Shown here: piece after piece, positions 1 through 10,189 of the stretch
How the letters are laid out: each line of letters begins with the position of its first letter
Position numbering within the stretch: position 1 is the first letter of the stretch
From: Zea mays
Taxonomy: Eukaryota > Streptophyta > Magnoliopsida > Poales > Poaceae
Reading direction: 5' to 3'
NCBI RefSeq assembly: GCF_902167145.1
Contig: NC_050097.1
Location: forward strand, 44,748,095 to 44,812,094
DNA length: 64,000 bases
Notes under the pieces: generated by a model
The model's input: only the letters and a program-made list of their open reading frames with translations
Databases searched by the model: none
Told to the model about the DNA's origin: nothing
Made by a program: the position numbers and the translations under genes

Positions 1-473
1 CGTCCACTAATAATAAATACCTGACCAACTAAAAGCAATTGCTTTGACCTTAACCCTACATAAAGCTAGTCCACCTCAGCTAAATGGGACATTTGTTGAG
101 TACGTTGATGTGTACTCATCCTTGCTTTCACAAAACACCAGGTTGCCTTTGGTGCAATCTATGCTCAGGTAAAGAAGGCGTCGAGGCGGATCTCCAGGAA
201 TTCCAGGACTTCGACGAGTTCGAGGATTAGGCTAGCGACCTCCCCGAGTCAGCTGCCTGTGGTGGGTTTGTTTACGTTGGCTACGTTTCTATCCTGTGTA
301 TTTTGATTATATTATGTAAATGACTCTAGTCTTTCATATTATTACTTACTCTTTATTGTTATTCGAAGCATTGTGCTATGATGAGTCATTTATGTAATCG
401 TTGTGTACGTGAATTTCTGATCCTGGCACATACATGGTTCGCATTCGGTTTACCTTCAAAACCGGGTGTGACA
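1..473 (+). repeat. 3' end of a long Gypsy LTR (cut by the window edge)
   Basis: The segment ends in GGGTGTGACA, the same terminus as the solo LTR at 22798-27622. The preceding 50 bases match that LTR in layout, including GATCCTGGCACA and an AAAC-GGGTGTGACA end. Upstream lies the same order of motifs as at 27240-27460, with a CTCA-CCTTGCTT stretch. It is therefore the 3' part of a Del/Tekay-type LTR whose start lies before the window. No coding sequence is seen in it. Confidence 0.6.
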
Positions 474-1332
474 CGGGGCTGGTGTCGGACGAATACGGGG
501 ATGAGGCACCTGCTCCTATGACCTTTGCCGAGAATGGGGTAGCGTAGAGGTGGATGCATGAGGAGAGAGAGAAAATAAGTAGAATGGAGAACGAGTTGGT
601 GGCAACTGAGGCGAGGACCATCATTATCGTGTGGAGGTATAGATGACCAAATGGGCCGTGTCTAGCGAGCCGGCCCGAGAAACGACTCATTTAATAGTGT
701 CTGGGCCAACCCTTCACGAGCGTCGTATGGTGCTTGGGCCGTAGCCTCGGCCCGTAGTGCTGACCCGGCCCGACACGATTATTTTTTAATTTTACAAAAA
801 AATCATATATACATATGTATAATTTATATTCAATATTATAAACACCTGAACATCAAATTATGTAAAAGTTCCATGTATCAAATGGTTTACGGATTATTAA
901 GATTAATGGTCACCCTTCCGGTCTTTACTGGATCCACTGAGACAGTCTTTTAGCTACAAAACTTATCAAAACACATCTACGAAATAAAATGTGAGGTGAT
1001 TTTATGTGAAGTTACTTGACCATCTATAATGATATAGAATTGATAGCTATGATCAACTCTCATGATATAATCGAAGCTTTTGATTTGGTTGATCATTGTA
1101 GAAGCAAATTATTTTTCTGTTAAAGTTAATTAATATACAATTATATGGTGCAAGTTTTTTTATTAATTTATTATATATGCTACATTAGTATACGCATGTG
1201 TATATATCCTATGATATTTTCCCACCTATAATATTTGATAAATTGTTCGGCCCCTCGCTTCTATGTTGTAATACTTGCTCCGCCCCAGGTAGAACTCTTT
1301 ATATTCCAGTTTTTGTGCAAATAATTCTTTAA

Positions 1333-1370
<38 letters not shown>

Positions 1371-2155
1371 AGATAATCTCTATGTGTGGAGTAAAATGAG
1401 AATTTTTTTATTTCTGGCCCTTAATTCATTCGAGAAAATCACTTCGTGAAACCAGTGTAGCATAAAACTGTTTGGCATTCTCAGATTTAGCCTAGCCTCT
1501 ACACAAATGGAGGGGGTATACTCTGAACCTGGAACTCTGCAAGGTGTGGTGAAAATAAGACACATATATTTACCGATATTAGTTCCTTCTTTATGGGACA
1601 AAAGAACTACATGGAATCTTGGATAACCCATATCTGAACATTTAACATTTATATCAGAATACTTAAAATCGGATTTCTGATATGTATATAATTAAGACAC
1701 ATATCAATATTTGACATATCTAATATGACCCCTATCTAGTCTCGAGATATGATTAAAAAAACAGATATGAGAAAAAAAAATGATACGGTATCACTGATAC
1801 TTGTGTGTGCGATATCCCGTTTCTCACTGCCAGGGGTACTCCTGCTAGTTGCATGTATGATTGATGTATCCGAAAGTTGGGTACGAAGCGTTGTCCTAAA
1901 CGTCCAGCAGGGAGATTATTTATATTGTTTATTTGATCGCGAAAATATGTCAGAGTTTACCGAACTGGCGCTTCTTCTGGTACCTGACAAGATCCCAGGT
2001 TTATTCTGACACTTTGGAACGAGCAAACTTTTAAATACTAAAGTGTAGATGGTAGACTGTTTGAACCGACTACAATTTGATTATAAAATACATGCCAGCG
2101 ATACCCATGTTGCATGCGACATCACTCCATTTCCTTTTGCCTTCACAACCAACAT
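474..2155. other. AT-rich intergenic sequence, no gene seen
   Basis: No ORF here has recognisable domains; the longest are under 110 codons and look like chance. A GGCC-rich block at about 650-780 resembles debris of a non-autonomous DNA transposon. The rest is AT-rich and non-coding in appearance. Confidence 0.5.
1336..1367. repeat. (AT)16 microsatellite
   Basis: An uninterrupted run of 16 AT dinucleotides lies in AT-rich intergenic DNA. Confidence 0.95.
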
Positions 2156-2560
2156 AGGGCTGGGAGCTCCGCTTCCAAGCCGGTTCGAACTCAAAGCGAC
2201 TCACGACCCTCAAACGAGCCAATTCGAGCCTATTTGTCGAGCTCGTTTTTTAGCGAACCGAATCCAGCTGACTCGTTTTAACACGCGAGCCGTGTCAAAT
2301 CAACTAATTTATAGAATAATGACGAATATTAGATTATTTTATAAATAATAGCTTGTTTTTTAGCTTTTTGATGATAAATATATTATTATTATAATTTAAA
2401 TTACTCATAATGTTGAATAATAATTCTATATTTCAAAATTTATATAATGTTAATTTACTAAATAAGAAATGGCTCGTGAGCCGAGTCGAGCCGGCTTGTG
2501 AGCCAATATCGAGCCGGGCCTGTTTAGTCACTGAGCCATTTTCGGCCATAACCAACATGT
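2156..2560. repeat. GAGC-rich repeat, probably a DNA-transposon derivative
   Basis: Two blocks dense in GAGCC, GAGCTCG and CGAGCC (about 2165-2300 and 2468-2555) flank an AT-rich core. On opposite strands the blocks are partly complementary, which suggests a decayed inverted-repeat element. Similar wording recurs at 63810-63935. Exact ends and a target duplication could not be fixed. Confidence 0.35.
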
Positions 2561-2589
2561 ATGTAGTTACTAGCATGTAAATTTTGGAC

Positions 2590-3115
2590 TTCTTTGAATA
2601 CACTAGAATTAATAGTTAGTTGGTTAACTATTAGTTGATTTTAGCTAAGTTGAACCAGCACTAAAGTAATAGACACTTAGAGTACAACTAATAGTTCGAT
2701 GGACTATCTAAGGGCTAGTTTGAAAGAAGAGAATTAAGAGGATTGAGGGAGCCGAAATTCCCTTACGCCCCGTTTGGATCATTAGAATTGAATTCCATTC
2801 TAATAATAGTAATTTAGTCATATATCAATTAAGCTAATTCGTTTTTATGCAAAATATATTTATATATTATTATTAGCAAGATATCGAAGATATTTATGTG
2901 CTATATTTTTATTATAGATGAGTGGAACGAAGACTGTCATATAAGTACTAGAGTAGAAACAAATTCTAGTAATGCATAAAATCATTTCCTATCCTCCATC
3001 CTATGAATTTGAGATAGTCTTATATCTGAACTTTGGAAAGTGATGGAATGCCAAATTCCAAACTAAATAAGTTATTTTATTAAGTGAATTCCAATTCCTT
3101 TAAAATGAAGGGATC
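2590..3115. mobile_element. Left arms of nested MITEs
   Basis: From the inside out: a MITE starts at 2766 (CGCCCCGTTTGGATC) and its other end lies beyond the LTR element (…GGATCCAAACGCACCG to 15167). TTA flanks it at 2763-2765 and 15168-15170. It sits in a second short element whose left arm starts at about 2712 (GGGCTAGTTTGA) and whose right arm ends at about 15229 (TCGAACGGGC). A third set of arms (TAGTTAG-type at 2600-2700; TAGCTAAAAACAGCTAATAG at 15253-15273) may enclose both. The inner MITE is about 360 bp once the LTR element is removed. TTA targets and short inverted ends fit Tourist/PIF-type MITEs. Confidence 0.55.
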
Positions 3116-4789
3116 TGTCGGCGTTTCGAGACCGGGGGGTCCCTAAGCCGACGAGTGAATGTCGCTGCGTGCCCCAGCCCAGATGGGTCGACGCGAGGCC
3201 GAGCGCGAAGGGGGGAAGTGAGGTGGCCGGAGATGGGCGTGAGAGAGTTGGAAATCACGCGGCCTTCGTGTTCGTCCCGCGCCCAGGTCGGGTGCGCTTG
3301 CAGTAGGGGGTTACAAGCGTCCACGCGGGAGAGGGAAGCGAGCGGCCCCAAGAGAGCGCCTGTCCCGTCCTCGTCCCCGCGCGGCCAACCCTCTCTAAGA
3401 GGGCCCTGGTCCTTCCTTTTATAGGCGTAAGGAGAGGATCCAGGTGTACAATGGGGGTGTAGCAGAGTGCTACGTGTCTAGCGGGGGAGAGCTAGCGCCC
3501 TAAGTACATGGCGATGTGGCAGCCGGAGAGATTTTGGCACCCAGCTGGTGTGATGTCGTGGCCGTCGGAGGAGCGACGGAGCCTAGCGGAGGGACAGCTG
3601 TCGGAGCGGTTGAGTCCTTGCTGACGTCCTCTCGCTTCCGTAAGAGAGCTGGGAGCCGCCGTCGTCATAGAGCATGCGGGGCGCCATCATTGCCTATCTG
3701 GCGGAGCTAGCCAGATGGGACGCCGGTCTTGTTCTCTGCGGCCCGAGTCATCTCGGGGTAGGGTGATGATGGCGCTTCCTGTTGACGTGGCTGGCTTGCG
3801 CCCTAGGCTGAGCGACGTGGAGGCTCCTCCGAAGCCGAGGTCGAGTCTGTCTTCCATGGCCGAGGCCGAGTCCGAGCCCCCGGGTCGGGCGAGGCGGAGG
3901 TCATTCGGCAGGGGCCAGGGCGGAGTCCGAGCCCTGGGGTCGGGCGAAGCAGAGTTCGTCGTCTTCTGGGGCTGAGCCCGAGTCCGAGCCCTGGGGTCGG
4001 GCGGAGCGGAGTTCGTCGTCTTCTGGGGCTGAGCCCGAGTCCGAGCCCTGGGGTCGGGCGGAGCGGAGTTCGCCGTCTTCCGGGACCTAGCCCGAGTCCG
4101 AGCCCTGGGTCGGGCGGAGCGGAGTTCGCCGTCTTCCAGGACCTAGCCCGAGTCCAAGCCCTGGGTCGGGCGGAGCGGAGTTCGCCGTCTTCCGGGACTT
4201 AGCCCGAGTCCGAGCCCTGGGTCGGGCGGAGCGGAGTTCGCCGTCTTCCGGGACTTAGCCCGAGTCCGAGCCCTGGGTCGGGCGGAGCGAAGTTTCCTAT
4301 GGTGCCTTTGGCAGGGCCTGACTGCCTGTCAGTCTCACTCTGTCAAGTGGCACTGCAGTCGGAGTGGCGCAGGCGACGCTGTCCTTTTGTCAGGCCGGTC
4401 AGTGGAGCGGCGAAGTGACGGCGGTCACTTCGGCTCTGTCGGGGGGCGTGCGTCAGGATAAAGGTGTCAGGCCACCTTTGCGTTAAATGCTCCTGTGATT
4501 CGGTCGGTCGGTGCGGCGATTTAGTCAGGGTTGCTTCTTAGCGAAGGCAGGGCCTCGGGCGAGCCGGAGATGTGTCCGCCGTTGGAGGGGGGCCTCGGGC
4601 GAGACGGAAACCCTCCGGGGTCGGCTGCCCTTGTCCGAGGCTAGGCTCAGGCGAGGCATGATCGAGTCGCTCGAATGGACTGATCCCTGACTTAATCGCA
4701 CCCATCAGGCCTTTGCAGCTTTATGCTGATGGGGGTTACCAGCTGAGAATTAGGAGTCTTGAGGGTACCCCTAATTATGGTCCCCGACA
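3116..4789 (-). repeat. 3' LTR of element 1
   Basis: It is 1674 bp, the same length as its partner at 13478-15151. It contains seven copies of a ~57-bp tandem unit at about 3906-4290. On the minus strand a TATAAAAGG box lies at 3415-3423. Confidence 0.95.
3906..4290. repeat. 57-bp tandem repeat inside the element 1 LTR
   Basis: The phrase TCCGAGCCCTGGG (one copy TCCAAGCCC) recurs seven times at 56-58 bp spacing, each followed by GTCGGGCGGAGCGGAGTTCG. The same seven copies are in the other LTR at about 14268-14652, so the array predates this insertion. Confidence 0.9.
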
Positions 4790-4802
4790 GTAGCCCCCGA
4801 GC
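4790..4802 (-). other. Polypurine tract of element 1
   Basis: On the minus strand the sequence GCTCGGGGGCTAC runs directly into the LTR start TGTCGGGG. This is the expected plus-strand priming site. Confidence 0.75.
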
Positions 4803-6738
4803 CTCGAAGGGAGTGTTAGCACTCGCTTGGAGGCTTTCGTCGCTCTTTTTTGCAAGGGGACCAGCCTTTCTCGGTTGCATTTTGTTCCGGTGGGTGCGCG
4901 CGAGCGCACCCGCCGGGTGTAGCCCCCGAGGCCTCGGAGGAGTGGTTTCACTCCTCCGAGGTCTTAATGCCTTGCGTAACGCTTCGGCCGGCCTGGTTGT
5001 TCCCTCATGCGAACTAGCCGTAGCCCGGGTGTACGGTCGGGGCCCAAGTTCTTGGGCTGGTATGTTGACGCTGTCAACGGTTCGGCCAGAGCCGGGTTTG
5101 CGAGAGCAGCCCCCGAGCCTCTGCACAGGGCGAGAGGGCGATCAGGGACAGACTCGGCTTTTTTACATACGCCCCTGCGTCGCCTTTCCGCAAGGAGGAG
5201 GGGGGGAAAGCGCCATGTTGCCCTCGATGGGCGCCGAACATGGTGTCTCCAGTGAGTTGCAAGCGGGTAATCCGAGTGGACGTCCGTGCCCCGTTCGTTA
5301 GAAGTCGGCTAGGGGCCCAGAGGCACGCCCAAAAGTACCTGCGGGTGATCTGCCGGACCCGGTCCCCTGGCGACGGGGTCCGAGGGCTCGATGCCTCCCT
5401 CTGATGGGATTCCGTTACAAGATCGCTCCCGCTAGTCTCGGAAATGTCCTAGGGTACCTCGGGAGCGCAGCCCGAGCCTTGGTTATGTATCGAACGTACC
5501 CCTGGTCATCCCTCGCTCGGCGTCTGAGGCGGCTGTGAACCCTTCGGGGGCCAGCCTTCGAACCCCTGATCAGTAATGGGCGCGGAGCCCGAGTAGCCTG
5601 AGGCGGCCGTGGAACCCTTCGGGGGGCCGGCCTTCGAACCTCTGACCAGTAGTGGGTGTAGGGCCCACGCGATCTGAGGCGGCTGTTGAACCCCTCGGGG
5701 GGCCAGCCTTCGAACCTCTGATCAGTAGGGAGGCTCGGAGCCCGGTTCCTTCACGGGGAAGGATCCTTTTCGGGGTATCCCCCTTTCCCCGGTCCCTGTT
5801 GCAAGAGATAGAGAAAGAGGAAAAAAGGAAAAGGATACGAAATCGAACGACGCGGCGTACCTTTTTTGGCGCGGTTATTACGGCGAAGGTGAAGCGTCGC
5901 CCGCTTCTCCTGCCAGAAGCGCCGCCTGTCCCGCCGCGGAGTTAATGCGACGGGGCGAGTTGTTGGCGGGGCGGCCGTTGCGCGTGCGCGAGCCGTTCGA
6001 GGAATGGATCACGGGCGCGTTGTCTTCACGCCGTGAGAGGGGGTTCTCTTGCTGCCCCCGGATGGGACGTGAGCTTGGCTGACGACGTGACCGCTGCTCC
6101 CGCCCGCCTGCCACCGTCATTACTGCCGGCCCACTTTCGGCCGCATTGACCGCCGCGCCAGGCTGGCGCTGTTGGGTCGCCTCGAGTCGCGGTATTGGTT
6201 CCGCAATCGAGGAGGCGAGGTGGTGGCGCAAGCGGCGGTGCAGTTGCTTGCATGAAGCATCCGGCGCGCCGGTTGCGTGACGCGTGGGCCTGGGCCTCCA
6301 GGCTGGGCGCGTTGGGAGCCGGAGAAGCGCGTCCACTTGGCGCGGTTGCATGCCGCCTGCATGGCTGCCCGCCTCTTTCGCCCGTTGGTCTGGGCAAAAG
6401 TGGAGGGTCACTTGTAACCGCTGGGCGGTTGTGTGCACCACGCGCGGCGGTTTGGCTTCTCCTGCTCCGAGCCGGTTTGCATGACATGCGGGACCCAGCC
6501 CCCGCGTCGCAGGGGAGGGCCTTGGAGCGTGTTGGAGGAGACTCAGCCCGTGACGGATGGGGGCGCAAGTAGGGAGAGTTGCCTTTAAAAGGAGGGCGAC
6601 CCCTTTCGGAAGGCGACCATGTCTTCTCGCTCCCTTATGCATCGCGTCTTTCCACCTTCCAAGCCCCCAGATGGGGGATACCCGCCGTCTTTTCGCCTCA
6701 TCGTTGGAGGAACGCAACTCTGTGGGAGTTGGTACCTT
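4803..6738 (-). other. Non-coding 3' spacer of element 1
   Basis: The region lies between the integrase end and the 3' LTR. It is GC-rich and has several overlapping open frames on both strands, but none shows a domain. It includes the tandem array at 5524-5750. On the plus strand a TTTAAAAGG box at about 6585 precedes ATG at 6619. This is the place where the other two Tat-type elements in the window carry an antisense gene; none is recognisable here. Confidence 0.6.
5524..5750. repeat. 75-bp tandem repeat, three units
   Basis: CTGAGGCGGC begins units at 5524, 5598 and 5674. Each continues with an AACCC(T/C)TCGGGG(G)-GCC block and a CTTCGAACC(C/T)CTGA block. It lies in the spacer between the integrase and the 3' LTR of element 1. 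Confidence 0.85.
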
Positions 6739-8295
6739 TCAGCCATCGTTCGGCTTCAAGGAAAATTTCAACGCAGAGGGGGTTCCCCCCCTTTTAGCCC
6801 CCGAGGGAGGGTCGGGCTTTGCCGAGGCGAGGCCGACCCTTCCTTGATGACTAAACTTTGCGTGGGTGCGAGGTATATGAACAACTTGAAAACATCTTAA
6901 GGGTAGAAACGACGTAGCTGTTGGATGTTCCAAGCGTTGCCTATAGACCTCGCCTTGACTGTTGGCCAGCTTGTACGTTTCGGGCTTTAGAACTTTGGCG
7001 ATGACGAATGGCCCCTCCCAGGGGGGCGTGAGCTTGTGCCTCCCTCGGGCGTCTTGCCGCAGCGGAAGCACTAGGTCGCCCACCTGGAGGTCTCGGGGCC
7101 GGACCCCTCGGGCGTGGTAGAGTCGCAGGGACTGCTGGTACCGCGCCGAGTGTAGTAAGGCCTTGTCCCGAGCCTCTTCCAGCTGGTCCAGCAAGTCTTC
7201 TCGGCTAGCTTGGTTGCTTTGATCGTTGTAGGCCCTCGTCCTCGGGGAGCCGTATTCCAGGTCAGTGGGCAAGACGGCCTCGGCCCCGTAGACCAGGAAG
7301 AATGGCGTGAAACCCGTGGCTCGGCTCGGCGTTGTCCTCAGGCTCCAGACCACCGAGGGGAGTTCCTTCATCCATCGCTTGCCGAACTTGTTGAGGTCGT
7401 TGTAAATCCGAGGCTTGAGCCCTTGTAGAATCATGCCATTGGCACGCTCTACTTGCCCATTCGACATGGGATGAGCCACGGCGGCCCAATCCACCCGGAT
7501 GTGGTGATCCTCGCAGAAGTCCAAGAATTTTCTGCCGGTGAACTGGGTACCGTTGTCGGTGATGATGGAGTTCGGGACCCCGAAGCGATGGATGATGTTG
7601 GTGAAGAACGTCACCGCCTGCTCGGACCTGGTGCTGTTCAGAGGTCGGACCTCGACCCACTTGGAGAATTTGTCGATGGCGACCAGCAGGTGCGTGTAGC
7701 CCCCGGGCGCCTTCTGCAAGGGGCCGACGAGGTCCAGACCCCACACAGCAAAGGGCCAGGTGATGGGTATCGTCTGCAGAGCCTGAGCGGGCAGGTGGGT
7801 CTGCTTCGCATAGATTTGGCACCCTTCGCAGGTGCGGACAATTCTAGTGGCGTCAGCCACCGCCGTTGGCCAGTAGAAGCCTTGCCGGAAGGCATTCCCG
7901 ACAAGGGCTCGAGGCGCCGCGTGATGGCCGCAAGCCCCCGAGTGTATCTCTTGCAGGAGTTCCTGACCTTCGGCGACGGAGATGCATCGCTGGAGGATGC
8001 CCGAGGGGCTGCGGTGGTAGAGCTCCTTCTCATCGCCCAGCAAGACGAACGACTTGGCGCGTCGCGCTACCCGCCGAGCCTCGGCTCGGTCGAGGGGTAG
8101 CTCTCCTTGGCGGAGATATTGCAGGTACGGGGTCTGCCAATTTGGATCAGGCGTGGCCCCGCTCCGCTCCTCCTCGATGCGCAGTGCCTCGCCCTCGGAG
8201 GCCGAGGGTACCTCGGGCTGAACCGAGGGCACCTCGGGCCGAGCTGAGGGTGCCTCGGGCTGTGCCGAGGGTACCTCGGGCTGGACCGAGGGCGC
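6739..8295 (-). pseudogene. Element 1 integrase region (pol C-terminal part)
   Basis: This open frame of about 500 codons encodes the retroviral-type integrase that inserts the element's cDNA into host DNA. Order: a linker with 7-residue repeats (PSVQPEV type, 8207-8300), an HHCC zinc module, then the DDE core. Catalytic residues are all present: D in GLDLVGPL (~7731), D in ITDNGTQF (~7545-7566) and E in NGQVERANG (~7435-7461). The normal C-terminal domain follows (VGDLVLPLRQ, WEGPF) and ends about 6880; the last ~45 codons look like read-through. No chromodomain is seen. It lies one frame off the RT-RNase H part because of an apparent 1-base change in the G run at 8356-8363, so it is not translated as one polyprotein from this copy. 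The domain itself is intact. Confidence 0.9.
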
Positions 8296-8300
8296 CTCAG
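8207..8300 (-). repeat. 21-bp coding repeat in the RNase H-integrase linker
   Basis: Four to five copies of a 21-bp unit encode seven-residue repeats of the form PSxQPEx between the second RNase H and the integrase. Such linkers vary in copy number between copies of an element. Confidence 0.75.
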
Positions 8301-10189
8301 GCTTGGGCGTGTCGTCGATCTTGACGGAGGGTTGATGCAGATCCCGGGAGAAGACGTCCGGGGGGAACCGTTGTTCGCCCCGAGGCTATTTTTGCCAGCT
8401 CGTCCGCAGTCTCGTTGTAGCGCCGAGCGATGTGGTTAAGCTCGAGCCCGTAGAACTTGTCTTCCAGGCGCCGAACCTCATTGCAGTAGGCCTCCATCTT
8501 CGGGTCGCGGCAGTGGGAGTTCTTCATGACTTGGTCGATGATGAGCTGCGAGTCACCGCGGGCGTCAAGGCGCCTGACCCCTAGCTCGATGGCGATCCGC
8601 AACCCGTTGACCAGAGCCTCGTACTCAGCCACATTGTTGGACGCCGGGAAATGGAGGCGTAGCACATAGCGTAGGTGTTTCCCGAGGGGCGAGATGAAGA
8701 GTAGGCCCACGCCGGCTCCCGTCTTCATCAGCGACCCGTCGAAAAACATGGTCCAGAGCTCCGGTTGGATCGGAGCCGTCGGTAGCTGGGTGTCGACCCA
8801 TTCGGCTACGAAGTCCGCCAATACCTGGGACTTGATGGCCTTCCGAGGGGCGAACGAGATTGTCTCGCCCATGATTTCCACCGCCCACTTTGCAATCCTG
8901 CCCGAGGCCTCTCGGCACCGGATGATCTCCCCCAGGGGGAAGGATGACACCACAGTTACCGGATGAGACTCGAAGTAGTGTCGCAACTTCCGCCGTGTCA
9001 GGGTCACTGCATACAGCAGCTTCTGAACTTGTGGGTAGCGGATCTTGGTTTCGAACAGTACCTCGCTGACGAAGTAAACCGACCTCTGAACGGGCAATGC
9101 ATGCCCCTCTTCTTGCCTCTCGACCACAATCGCGGCGCTAACCACCTGAGTGGTCGCGGCGACGTAGACCAAAAGGGCTTCTCCGTCAGCTGGAGGCACC
9201 AAGACAGGCGCCTTTGTGAGGAGCGCCTTCAGGTTCCCGAGAGCTTCCTCGGCCTCAGGGGTCCAAGCGAAACACTCGGCCTTCCTTAAGAGGCGGTACA
9301 GAGGCAGACCTCTTTCGCCGAGGCGTGAGATGAAGCGGCTCAGGGCCGCGAGACATCCCATGACCCTTTGTATGCCTTTTAAGTCCTTGATGGGCCCCAT
9401 GCTGGTGATGGCTGCGATCTTCTCCGGGTTGGCTTCGATGCTCCGCTCGGAGACGATGAACCCCAAGAGCATGCCCCGGGGCACCCCGAAGACACACTTC
9501 TCGGGATTGAGCTTGACGCCTTTCGCTTTGAGATATCGGAATGTCACTTCAAGGTCGGAGAGGAGGTCGGAAGCTTTCCTCGTCTTGACTACAATGTCAT
9601 CGACGTAGGCCTCGACCGTGCGACCGATGTGTTCGCCGAACACATGGTTCATGCACCGCTGATACGTCGCGCCCGCATTCCTCAAACCGAACGGCATGGT
9701 GACATAGCAGTACATGCCGAAGGGCGTGATGAAAGAAGTCGCGAGCTGGTCGGACTCTTTCATCCTGATTTGGTGATACCCTGAGTAGGCGTCGAGGAAG
9801 GACAGGGTTTCGCACCCAGCAGTGGAATCCACGATTTGATCGATGCGAGGCAGAGGGTAGGGAACCTTCGGACATGCTTTGTTGAGACCAGTGTAGTCTA
9901 CACACATCCGCCATTTCCCCCCTTTTTTTCTCACAAGCACAGGGTTGGCAAGCCATTCGGGATGGAATACCTCTTTGATGAACCCTGCTGCCATTAGCTT
10001 GTGGATCTCCTCGCCTATCACTCTGCGCTTCTCCTCGTCGAATCGGCGCAGAGGCTGCTTGACGGGTCGGGCTCCGGCCCGAATATCCAGCGAGTGCTCG
10101 GCGACATCCCTCGGTATGCCGGGCATGTCCGAGGGACTCCACGCAAATACGTCGGCGTTTGCGCGGAGAAAGTCGACGAGCACTGCTTC
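8297..10189 (-). pseudogene. Element 1 reverse transcriptase and two RNase H domains
   Basis: About 630 codons. The RT copies element RNA into DNA. Its fingers/palm motifs are present (YPLPRIDQIVD, FLDAYSGYHQI, MPFGLRNAGATYQ) with intact YVDD at 9596-9607. A first RNase H follows (LLVYVAATTQVVSAAIV), but the expected catalytic Asp of the usual Gypsy domain is replaced by Ala-type residues. A second RNase H follows (MFFDGS at ~8738, AEYEAL, RGDSQLI, ETADELA) with D, E, D, D all present. A second, functional RNase H of archaeal type is known from Tat-lineage elements. The frame is the same as gag-protease, separated only by TAG at 10190-10192. It ends early through the frameshift near 8360. Confidence 0.93.

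Noticed and set aside
3715..3975. Plus-strand ORFs over the element 1 LTR tandem repeats
   Set aside because: The open frame is a by-product of a 57-bp repeat divisible by three, and it recurs in both LTRs.
5878..6717. 279-codon minus-strand ORF in the spacer of element 1
   Set aside because: It is Arg/Pro/Ala-rich, overlaps several other open frames on both strands and has no motif. GC-rich composition explains it.
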